Source: Macrotis lagotis (taxonomy: Eukaryota; Chordata; Mammalia; Peramelemorphia; Peramelidae). Taken from it: a DNA stretch of 64,000 nt. Position numbers and translations under genes: made by a program. The notes under the pieces are model-generated. The model had not been told where the DNA came from, did not search any database, and saw only the letters and a program-made list of their open reading frames with translations. The DNA is taken from contig NC_133665.1 of the NCBI RefSeq assembly GCF_037893015.1, positions 196,762,714-196,826,713 on the forward strand. Direction: 5' to 3'. This document shows, piece after piece, positions 32,401 to 44,400 of the stretch (its first letter is position 1; the number at the start of each line of letters is the position of its first letter).

Positions 32401-35400
32401 CGTCCGAGGCAGCTTCTATTCCCTCCATCCTCTGGTGGTGGTTATCAGGTTCCACTGTGGTGTTTTTTGATTTATTCATTTGTCAAGCTCCTTCATGTGT
32501 CTTTCCATTATCTCCTGGTCCCTGATGAAGACTTACAGGCTAGTGGAGAATATGAAGAGCAGACCTAGGATGTTTGTTTTGGAGCCTCAGCTTCCTCCTT
32601 TGAGGAACCTCATAGTTGTTTGAATTTGCATTTCTTTATATGATTATATATAGCTTTAATTTCTTCATTTGAGAATTGTTTATTCATATCCATTGACTAT
32701 TTATCAATTGAGGAAAGACTTGTAACCTTATAAATTTGATGTAATTCTCTATATATCTTAGAAATAAGACTTTTATCAGAACTCCTGGTTGTGAAAATTG
32801 TTTCCCAGGTTTCTGTTTTCCTTCTAATTTTGGCAGCAGTTGTTTTATTAGTGCAACAATTAGTGCAGCAATTTCTTGTTTGGTCATAAATTTCTCCCCC
32901 TTCCATAGATCTGATAGATTATTTCTTGGTCTGTTAATTGGTCTATGATGTCACACTTTATGTCTAAATCCTATACCTTTTTTGATCTTATTTGGTATAG
33001 GTGTGAGATATGGATCTATGCGTAGTTTTTTGCCATACTCTTTTCCAGTTTTCCCAATAACTTTTGTCAAATAGTGAGTTCTTATCTCAGAGACTGATGT
33101 CTCTGGGTTTGTCAAATAGTAAATTGCTGTAGTCATTTACTGCAGTTTCTTTTGAACCAATCCTAATTCACTGGTTCATTACTCTGTTTCTTAACCAGCA
33201 CCAGGCAGTTTAGATGACTGCCACTTTATAGTATAGTTTTAGATCTGATAGAGCTAGGCTACCTTCCTTTACATTTTTTTCATCAGTTCCCTTGATATTC
33301 TTTGTTTTTTTATTTTTATTTTTTGCAAGGTAATAGGGTTAAGTGACTTGCCCAAGGTCACAAAGCTAGGTAATTATTAAGTGTCTGAAGCCAGATTTGA
33401 ACTCAGGTACTCTTGACTCCAGGGCCGGTGCTCTATCCACTGTGCTACTGTGCTACCTGGCCCCCCCGCCCCCCTTAATATTCTTGACCTTTTGTTGCTC
33501 CAGATAAATTTTGTTACTATTTTTTTAGCTCAGTAAGTTATTTGGCAGTTTGATTGGTATGACACTGAATAAGTTGTTTAATTTGAGTACTCTGCAAGCT
33601 TCTTGTAGGGTTTTTATCACTGCCTGTGACAGTGACTGGCTGCTGTAGTTTCCTGAGGCTTTGGTCCTGCTAGAAAGCTCCCCATGTGTTTGGGTTCTCT
33701 TGTGGGTCCCTAACCTGAGTCTTCTTTCACTTCTCTTCAGGCTGGTTTTCCTTGCACATTGAGATGGTCAAGATGGCTGTTGGGGTCTAGACTCAGGCAA
33801 TGGTAGCATTTGTAAATTCTTATAAGGTTGACATTAGAATCATAGGGTTCTAATCTAGGAGTTTCCATGATAATTTTCCTAAATGGAAGGTAACTTCCTA
33901 AATCTGTTCCTTCTTCCATCTTCTTCCTCGAGGCCTCAACCTCATTATTGTGAGTTCATAATCCTTAAACCAAAGCCATCTAGGGATGCCCGTCAGTTGA
34001 GGAATGTACTAGTACCATGCTAAAAGGAATGATGAGCTGGATGTTCTTAGAAAAACCTGGAAAGATGAACTGATGCAGAGGGAAGTAAGCCGAACCAGGA
34101 GAAGAGTGTAGATAACAGCCACCACTGTGAAAGATTCAGCTACTCTGATCATGACAGCAATCCAAGATGATTCCAAAGTACCATGATAAAAATGACCTGA
34201 TGGGCTCTGAGTGCCGAGGGAAGTGAACGTTATCATATTCTTTATTTTTTGTGATTGTGTGTGTGTGTGTGTGTGTGTGTGTTTTGAAACATGGCAAATA
34301 TGAACTTCATATGTATAATCAATATCTTGTTTTTCTCAAAGGGTGGGAGAGAGATGGGAGGGAGAGAGAGAATTTGGAACTCAGCTTCAAAACATGAATA
34401 TTGAATATTTTTAACATGTAGTAAACAGAAGATTTAGCACATAAATTAAAAATTTATTTTAAAAAACCCAGAGTTTTCTACATGTTCTTCCTGAGGGGAC
34501 TTGGCATCACCCTATTTCAGTCTGAGGGAGGATCATAGGGTAATTAAGGAGGATCTATTGGTCCTGAGACGGAGCTGTTGGCTGGCAGCTCAGCTTATGG
34601 CAGGTTTCATTTTCTGGTCTGTTAATCCCTGCCAGATGGAAGAGAGACCTAGGACATGTTGTGCCCTCTCTTCTGATTTATTCTTTGAGGGAAATGCAGT
34701 CAAGGGGACCTTCCTCTTGTGTACCTGAAAGGAAGGGTGAGGATTAATTAGATTGAATTTATTTGCCTCACACCATATAAATCTACCAAATGTTGTTAGA
34801 TCATGCTTCAGGGCCTGGGCCTTTCAGCTCAGCTGATACTTCCTGAGTTTGGGTCCACGGCAGCCTCAGCCTCTGAGGCATAGAGGCCGGTTCACCTTGT
34901 TGGACCTCAGCTTGATTAGCTCATCCTTTATCAACTTGTGTATCTGGGCTGAACAGACTAGGAAAGATGTCAGTGGCCCCCTTCAAGGAGAATTGGGGAG
35001 GCTGAAAAGCCAGTTGAGTGATTCCATGAGAGCAGCTCCAGGAAGCACTCATCTGTGATTATTCCGAGAGGATCTGTCAGCCTGTTTTCACCTCCATATT
35101 TGTGCCTTCTTTCTCTCATACTGTTGTAGGCAGAGGGTGCATGCATGTGGAGGGCTTTGCTCTCCTTGTTTCCTCTGAGGGCCTCCTGAGAACCCTCTGC
35201 CGACTGGCTGTGTGGAGTAGTAGTGTGCTTGTTCTCCTCTGGGATCCCGGGCTCCTCCTGGTTGGCCACCTGCTAGCCTTTAGTTCCTCTGGGTTTGTCC
35301 ACCATCTGCAGGTATTGTTGAGTGGCTGTCTTGTCTTGTAGGACCACAGTGGGGCGCCTTCATGGTCCAGGAGCAGTGACCATAAAGGATGGGCCTGTCC

Positions 35401-38400
35401 AGTCATGGCGTGGGCATTCTCATATTAGCATCATTTTCATTCTTCTGAGCTGCTTCTGCTCATCATCCCTGAAGTGGAGGGTCTTAAGTGACCCTTACCA
35501 TGGACAACTTCTTCCTCTCCCTTGCTTGTGCCGTGCCCTTCCGAATAAATTTTAAGTTGTAAGCTGTTAGCCATTACGATCAGTGCAGATGTTTTTCTTT
35601 TTCATCCTGGTTGTGTGTTCTCTGTTATGGGACTGTTTTCTTAATCTGGAGTCATGCCCATTCTCCTCCTTAGCCAGTTCTCCAGGGGAGCCCACAGTTT
35701 AGATTAGGAGCTCATTCGGAGCTTTTAGAGAAGGATGACAGAGAGTAAGGGCCGGAAAGTGCTCGAGGCAACAAGTCTGAAGAACACTTGAGCATCCCAA
35801 GAATGTTGGTCAGTGAAATCAGAAGGACAAGTGGGCACAAAGTGACTGTGATTTGCAATGATTCCCTTGAGACTTCCTCCAGAGATGACATGGGAGGCTT
35901 GCATCTGCCTGGTCCAGCCTCTTTTGTTATTTGAAATAGCTGAGGAACTTGAAGCCCAGAGGCTTTAGGGTCACACAGGGAGTGATTGCTTTCTGTCCCC
36001 CATCAGCCTCTGGGCCAGGGGCCTCACCTCACCAAATATTCAAGGCTTTCCTCCCCTGCCTCTGCCCTGCCTTTGCCCTCCTTCCAGCCCACATGGTCCC
36101 GTGTATTCACTTGTGGCAGTTCCTTGGAGTCTGTTTACCCATTCTGTATCTGGGATATGCACACCTTTCTCATGTTCTACTGTCTTCTCCCAGGGTTCAG
36201 CTCAGGTGCCACTTTCCTTGTAGAACATCCTCCCCCCCTTTTTTTTTTTAGGTTTTTGCAAGGCAAATGGGGTTAAGTGGCTTGCCCAAGGCCACATGCT
36301 AGGTAATTATTAAGTGTCTGAGACCGGATTTGAACCCAGGTACTCCTGACCTCCAGGGCTGGTGCTTTATCCACTGTGCTACCTAGCTGCCCCAGAACAT
36401 CCCCTTCTTGTTGTGCTCTTTGCACCCCTTCACGTTCACTTGGTGGCTCTTGCCCAAGTCCCCAGAATGGAACAGGGGCTTGAGGGTCAGAATGCAATTG
36501 CAGGAGCAAAAACTGTGCCTTGTGTCCAGGTTGTCCAAGTCTTAGTTTAGAGGGCACCTAGACCCAGGTGGATGATGCCAGACCACAAGGTGTCTGGGGC
36601 AGCCCCTTTATCCTCTGGAGGCAACCAATGCCAGTGGCTCATTGCCGGGCCTCTCAGACACTGGGAAGTCTTTGAAGAGCACTTGGGTCAGCTTGGTGAT
36701 CTGAGGCCCTTGACTCCTGCCTTTTGCTGGGTCTGAAGGAGTGCTGTATCCAGAAGAGACCCCTCTGTTTGGGGACAGGACTTCAGGACCATGGGGTTCT
36801 CAGTGTTGTCTGTGGGGTCTTTAGCTTGTAGGGTCTGTGGGGCCCCAGTGTTCTTAATGTGCTCTCTGGGGTCCTACTGTATGAATTTTAGTGAACCTTC
36901 AGCATCATGGGCTCCCTCAATTTGTGTCTTGTGGGCTTCTCATGGAAGTTTCTTTTTTTCTACAGCATGTGACGACTGACAGCTACATCCCGTGCCTGGC
37001 TGACCTCTGCAAAGCCCTATGGGAAGTTATGCTCAGCTATTACAGGACCATGGAGTGGCATGAAGCCCATGACAATGAGGATACCACCAGGGTGGCTGGT
37101 AGGACCCTCTTCTGGTTCCTGGGCTACCTCCCCGCCAGCCACTGCCTCCCTGTGTAGTGTGAGGAGGTTTGCCCATGTCCCTGTGGACCTGCCCCAGCCA
37201 TGGCAGCTCCCTGAGAGGTGTTCCTCTCTTGGGAGAGGTCTGGGGGGGGGCAGGCTTGTACCCCCCCGCCCCTGCTCAGAGCCCTGGGGTCTGGCTTTTG
37301 CCTCCTGCTGTCCACATCAACTTGGAGCTGGGCACATACTGCACCCCAATTAGGAGTTTTAGCCTCCACCCACTTCTCCCTCCTTTCTGTGCTCATGTAT
37401 TCTTTCCTTCTCCAAACTCTCAGAACAAACGAATCCACCCCAGGATTTCTGCTTGTCTTTTGTAACTCCTTCAGTCTCATTTGAAGACATGATGGCCCTG
37501 AGGACCCCTTGTTTCTTTACTGCCTGATAAATGTTAACTCCACATCACCCTACAGATCCTCTGATTGCTCAAACAGATGACTTCTCTGGGCTTCTCTGGA
37601 CTCTAGTTTTTGCCTTTCCAAGACCTAGGGAGCTCTGGGGTTTTCATCACAAATGTTTGGAATCCTCTCTTCCATTCAGTGTCATTTTTTTTTCCTTGTA
37701 GGAATATTCTCTGCTTTGCAGAGTGAGTTAATTTTGGTTAAAAGCCTCTCTAGTTTGCCTTTTGCAGTTTTGTATTCCTCACTCCCTGTTCTTCAACTGG
37801 GGCAGCTACCATCTTGTGTGATCCTGGCTAGACCTGGCCTGCTTCTTTCTTTGTTTGCAATATTTTACTTTCACATGGGGGCCAGAGATTTGAGCGAAGA
37901 CATTTCTAAGACTTTTTTTGTTTTGGGGGTCCCCTTCAGGGGACCAGTGGATTTTTTTTTTCTATCTCTTCTTTGGCCTCTGGTTCTAATAACTTTGGGC
38001 AGTTTTCATTTGTGATTGATTGAAATAAGAGTGTCCAGGATTATTTCCAGTTGTAGTTTGTTCTCATATTACTTCTTGTTCAGTTTTCAGGGAATCTGTT
38101 TCTTGGGAAAAGCTTATGGCTTTCTCTTTTAAGCTGTTTGTTTCCTCCAGAGCTTTTATTTCTTGGTGATTATACCCAAGGGCCCTCTCTTTTCCCTGAA
38201 TGTCTCTGTGGCATCTGACCCTCTCTCTTGACTTTCCCTCAATGACCCCAAGGAGGCCCCAGTAAACTGGTCCGGGGCCCCAGTGACTTGACCCAGGGCC
38301 CTTCTCTTCCACCTGGATGTCTCTGTGCCTCTCTCTTGGTCTTGCCTCAGTGACCCAAGATAGGCCCCCAGTGATCCAGCCCAAGGACTCCTCTCTTGCC

Positions 38401-41389
38401 TGGATATTTCTGTGGCATCTGACCTCTCTCTTAGCCTTCTCTCAGGGTCTGGGCCCAGAGGCCCCTTACCTTGTGTGATGCTTTCACAGCTTTGTGACTT
38501 TTGGCTCTTGTGACTACCCCTCATCTCATCTTGGACACCCCTCTGGTCTTCCACATTCCTTCTACCTTCCTAATGTTGGCACCCTGACTTCTGCCCTTGG
38601 TACTTCCATGGCTTTCATGCCCCAGCTTCACATGGTTTTTTGCAAGCCAAATGGGATTAAGTGACTTTCCCAAGGTTCCACAACTAGGTAATTATTAAGT
38701 GTCTGAGGCCGGATTTGAACTCAGGTCTTCCTGACTCCAGGGCTGATGCTCTATCCATTGTGCTACCTAGCTGCCCCTTCTGTTCCCATTTTCCCTGATG
38801 CCTGCTGGACTCCTTCACTTGTGTATTCCTCATATGTGTGATAAAAAAATCTTCAGGGACTGGTCTAAGTGAAAGAAAGTTTTTATTTGTTTTTCTCAAG
38901 GGAAGGGAACACTCCCAGGTCTCATAAAGGTAGGGAAGATCAAGGAACTGCAATCAAGATTCAAATGAAGCAAGATGATATAGGTCCTAACACAGGTCTC
39001 CCCTCCTGGACCACCTTCTCCTTTAACCCATTGGCTGGGTCTCTGGAGGTACAACCTTATTTGAGGAAAATCTACCCAGTACCAAAGAAAAGAATGAACT
39101 GTTTTCATGAAATATTACCTCACCATCCAAATGGTGAGAATATCAAAAAATGATTTAATGACCTTCTATGCCTATCTAACTGAAGAATGTCTAAGAATGC
39201 AAGGTCTTTCTTGGAATAGTAGTTAGGTGCCTTGCTTGGATTGCAAGGTCTTTCTTCTAAGAATAGTCTAAGAATAATAGTTTGTTCTTTCCTTAATGTT
39301 TCTTAACCCTGAGAGAAATATTAACCCTAAGAGGGTTTTATTGGGGATATTCCACTCACTCGGCTCTGAAGCTTGGGTGGCCTGAGGTTTTTCTCCTCTT
39401 TGAGGTCTTGACTTGTAGATCTAGAGTGAACCCTGCCCCCCCAGTCATTTCCCAGTTTGTTGGGTCTGAGCTCCTTAATTCGATATTCAAAGCCCTCCAC
39501 ACTGGGGCCCTAGCCTGCTCTTGCACTGGGATGTCCCTTTGGTTCAGCCCTGGGCCCTGAGCCCACCCAGGTAAGAGTAGGCAATTGCTGCTGCCATGCC
39601 TCCTTCCTCTGACCCAGGGGCCAGCTCTGCTCCTCCTCTGCACTGTCTCATGTCTGCGCTCTCTGGTCCCCCTTCTTCCTCTCTTCACTAAGTGCCTTTC
39701 TTCAATCACTGGGCACTAGTCTGAAAACCCTCCTTGGGCTGCAGGGCTGAACATAGAGACTCCTGATCTTAGTGGAGCTGTTCCTTCTGCCAGCACCGAG
39801 TGGAACTTCCTTTAGCAGGTGGGCAAGACCCTCCCCTTCTCTCCCCAACCCCTTTAGTACCTTGGCGTGTCGAGCCCTGGATTTGGAGGGACCTGTATCA
39901 GTACCCTTGGTGTTGTGTCTCTTACCTTCCCCATTCATGGCATGGTTAGATGTTCATCCTTATGTTGTGTTAAAGCTATGCAATGGGCCCTGTTTTGTCC
40001 TTGGGCTGAGGAAGGGAAATGGGAACCTGCTCCTCAGACCCTGCAAGATGTCCTTGGTCTCCCCAGGGACTGGTCAGCTTGAGGATGGCCCTGGGACCCT
40101 CTAGCCTGAGGACTTTGTCTTCCTGCTCAGCTTCCACTGTCCCTTTGCTTTCCGGAGCTAGATGCTTTCCCCACTAGAGCTGGGGGATATCAGTCAATCA
40201 GTCAGTATGAGGATCACCAGTAACTGGGTTCACTTTAAATGTCATTTTATTTTTCAAGTAATAAACATTTATTTTTCCTCTTCCCTTTCTTTTTAGAGAA
40301 AAAGACAAAAGACACATCCCTCCCAACAAATATGCCTGGTCAGGAAATGTCAATTCTCCCACTGGCCAATTGAGTGGCGGCTTCCTCACTTGTCTTGTAG
40401 AATTGTGGGTGATACTTGTGTTGATCAGATTTCTGGAGTTTTTCTACGCAGTGGTTTGTTTTTCCAGTGCTATGGTTCTCAGGCAAACACTGAGCAATCA
40501 GCTCATATAAATCTTCTCAGGCTTCCCTGAAACTCCTTTTCACCATTTCTCCTAGCACATTTGTATGGGGTCATTTGAATCAACTGTTCCTTTTCTTTGG
40601 TTCCTTTGTTGGGTACATCTCTGTGTTAAAGAGCATTTGCTGTTTAGTTCACACTGAGTGCTGGTCCATCTCTCTGTCTGTCCATCCGTTCATCCATTAG
40701 CATGTATTCATCAGGAGCCCCTTGTGTGCCAGCCACTGTAGTAGGAGCTGTAAGTGTCCAGACAAACAAAAATATTGAGATGAGAGAGATGATAAAACAT
40801 ACTCAGAGGAGAGGGCAGGTCATCCCAGAGGAGGAGATACAGGTAGCTGGTGGTGAGAGAGGAGGGGTCTGGGTGTGAGCTGCGTCTTGAAGGGGCTGGG
40901 CCGGGGGGTGGCTGATGGAGGTTGGTCTGAGAGGGGAGAGGGAGCTGTTGGAGGCCCTGCTGAGGGTCAGACTCAGAGACAGCTGGCTTTGGCCTGACTT
41001 AACTTCCAGGTGTTGTGGGGATCAGAGAAGATGCCACCTATGCCTCTTGCCAGCTTTTAATTGGTATTGTGGTTGTCACCCTCCTCAGTGTTTTGTAGTA
41101 CGGCTCCTCTGTAGTGAAGAACTGGGTGACCAGGCAAGTCCCGGGAAGGTCATTATCCAAAAAAGAGGAGAATGCCATTCTTGGCTCCTGTTGGGGTGAA
41201 GCCAACCCGGAGATCCCTTGTGTCTTCTTGTTTCAGAAGGGAGTGGCACGGCAGACTCGGAGGAGAGTAATTTTGACCGCAACTACGTGAAAAAGAAGCT
41301 TGAACACGGACTGTCGCGAATATGGCAGGTTGGTTTTCTGAGATGGGAGAAGGGTTGGTGTTGACATTGTGGATGTGCATGCATGTGTG

Positions 41390-41431
<42 letters not shown>

Positions 41432-44400
41432 TGTGTCTATGGTGTATGTGTGTGTGACTAGATCACAGCAGAGGAAGAAGGTGGCCCCCCAGTGGCCCTG
41501 ATGATAATGATATGAATGATAATAACACTCCACGTCCATGGATTTTGGGGTGCCCTCAACAGATTCAGCTTGGCAGGACCCCAGCTGCCATTGCTAGGCC
41601 TCTGGCCAAGCCAGCTAGAGTTGTCCTCCTACCACCAGGGCAGGTCCCTTCATTGCCGTTGGCCTCGGTTTCTTCAGCTGTCAAATGGGGATGATCGTGC
41701 CGGTACCATTCTCCTAGGGTGGTCATGAGAGTCAAAGGGCATAACAGCCATTGTACTTAGCGAAGGTCTAGCTGTTGTTATGATGGGTGTGATCTAGAGG
41801 CATGACTTGGGCAGCCTGACTCTAGGGGCAGCTGGGACCCAGGGCTGGCTACTCCAGGCGTTAGGCTTTCCCTGAGTGTCCTCAGCTGCCTCTACACCAC
41901 TTGCTGAGGCGGGAGCAGACAGGAGCCCCATGACTCCACAGCTCCTCCTCAGACAGGAGCCTCATGACTCCACAGCTCCTCCTCAGAGGGTTTTGGCCTT
42001 CCCTTGCTGGGAGGGTTGAATGCACCAGTGAGACAGTTCAGACATCCTTGCCCCAGGGTGTGCAGTGGCACATCATTCTGAACGTTCTACTGAAAGAGGA
42101 ATGATGACAGTGTGAGAATGTCCTTTGGGGACAACCAGGTGGTGCTGTGACAGAGCACCAGCCCCAAAGTCAGGAGGACCTAAACTCAAATGAGAGAGAG
42201 AGAGAGAGAGAGAGAATGAGAATGAGAATATGCCTTTTGGGAGTCACTTCAGGGAGTTTCATTCATTTGTCCTTCAACTTGTATATACATTCTGAAAAGA
42301 GAGGCCTCCCCAGCCCGTTGGTGGGAAGTGTTTGGACACAGGCACACCCTCCTGCAGATGCCTGCACACACACTCATACACCATATTTCCATTCTTGGAT
42401 GAATGGTTCAGCCTGTTGTGGACTCTGTGGTGCTGTTCAGATAACAGAGGCCCTTAATCCTTCCATTGAGCAACCCGGGGTGGGGCAGCTTGCTTTGGAC
42501 CTAGGGGAGGTTTTGTGAACAGCCAGTCATTTTTAGAGAGGAGATCACTGCAAGGGCTTTGTTCTAGTATGGAGTCTGGGAAGACCCAGGGTTGGCCTGG
42601 GGACAAGCACAAGGCGCCCATTTGATGGCAACTGGAGAGGGCCCAAGGCCTCCTCCAACAGTTTAAGTGCCTGTTTCTTGTTCTGTGACTGGAGACCACC
42701 AAAATCCTGAACTCAGGTTCATTAGTTTCAAGCCTTTAGAGGAGACCAGTTCTAATGAGATGTAATTATACTTGAAGCATGAGTGGGCGAATTTTAAAGA
42801 GAGCTGAAGATGTGATCTGATTTAGAGATCACTGCCAATTAAGTTGGACTTTTTTTTATCATAATATTTCTGTATGTTGATGTTGGAGGAAGAAAGTTGG
42901 GAGGGGTATTTTTTAGAGAATTTCACCTACATGAATTTGGGGGGGGCATTTCTCAGCTGTCTCCCTTTTGTTATTCTTAATAAATTGTGAAGAAGTGTTA
43001 ACGTTAGAGCAGGGTGGTCAGACCGGAGGTCCTGGGCTCATGGTTGGCCTCCTAAAGCATTTTTGTGGTGAGGGTTGCCCATCAAGGAACTCTCTGGGCC
43101 TGAGGGACATGTGGATTGTCAGGGCCCATTAGTATGGGGCCCCATGCTGAGGATCTCTCTACATCACAGAAATCAGACCTACACACACGTGTGTACATGT
43201 TCACACAAACACATTTGCTGAGCTCACTTAGAAACTGTCCCTTCAGAGAGGTGGCTCCTTTTGCAGACCCTCTGAGCCATCCTTCTGGAGGACTTGCCCA
43301 GACCTTCTAGGGCTGGCAGAACTGATCGGGAAATATCTTATTTTACAGGATGTCCAACTCAAAGTGAAAACCTATTTGTTTGGGACTGATATGTCTACAT
43401 TCAAGTATGACGACTTCATCTTTGTCTTGGACATAATCAGCAGGTAGGGTTGGGGTCCAGAGTGCACCACCCACTCCTAATTTATTGAGTCCTTGAAAAG
43501 GGTGTGGCCAGCTGTAACCTGGTGACACGCGAATACCCCTCATCTTCCCATGGCGTGGGTACCACCAGATTGGGACTGCCAGCTGGCCAGATCCTACCAT
43601 TCTCTGTTCTTCCTACCCCATTGGCCCATGGCTTCCTTCATGCTGCTTTTCCCGCTGGGTGTTTGGTGATATCCACATGGGGGTACACACCCATACACAC
43701 ACACGTAATCCATGGCATAAATAGAAGAGATGCATTTCCCTTCTTTCTGCCTCCCTCTTTGACTCCTACACCTGTGCCCCAGAAAGCTGAGAGGAGAAGG
43801 ACCCTCCCATTGATTAGCCATGTCTAACAGCCATGTTTGTGGTGGCGAGGGTTGCCCATCCAGTGGGGAGTGACTGAACATATGATGGGATCTGGAGGGG
43901 ATGGAGCAATGGGATGCTGTAGTCCTCTGCAAAGTGACCAGGTCTGGCCTCTGAGGCTGGGGAAGACACAAATTGATGCCAAGGAAGAACCCCGTGAGAA
44001 CAGCCTTGTCAAGACAAATGGCTTGAAAAGGATGTGACCAGCCGGGTCTGCTGAGAGATACTCCAGGCTTAGGGTGTGTCTGTTCCGCTTGGCTCTGCTT
44101 ATTGGTTACTAGGGCTTTTGGTTGGATTTGGGGGAGGAGGGGCACAAACATTGATGCTAAAGGAAGGGGGAAAAGATGGGGTGCTGATGCATTTCTTAAA
44201 ACTGCAGGAGAGACTCGAGTAAAGCATAAACAGGATAGTTCTGAAAGGATTATAGAATCAAAGCCAGACTTTCACATATACATCTCCTTTAATGTCTCCT
44301 TGGTATATGGAAATGCCCTTTTTATATTAAAAATATAAAATAGGGGCGACTAGGTGTCACAGTGGATAGAGCACCTGCCCTGGAGTCAGGAGTACCTGAG

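Larger units (their letters stand above)
29122..36965 (+). other. VPS50: VPS50 intron 12, the largest intron
   Basis: 7.8 kb. MIR remnant (29640-29765), AT-rich L1 block (30515-33610) with two nested SINEs, sense L1 3' end (33970-34475), and a SINE inside an L2-like end (36020-36420). 33610-33960 and 34490-35900 are unassigned; the second looks unique or is an old repeat I cannot name. Confidence 0.7.
37099..41236 (+). other. VPS50: VPS50 intron 13
   Basis: 4.1 kb. About 37650-38160 resembles the antisense 5' part of a LINE, followed by three tandem units (38178-38470), a young SINE (38633-38777), an AT-rich stretch (38870-39340), an L2-like block (39440-39900) and a diverged repeat (40690-41000). 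Confidence 0.65.
41329..43348 (+). other. VPS50: VPS50 intron 14
   Basis: 2.0 kb. (GT)n at 41392-41428, a 34-bp duplication (41917-41984), a SINE fragment (42130-42190) running into (GA)n. The rest looks unique. Confidence 0.7.
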
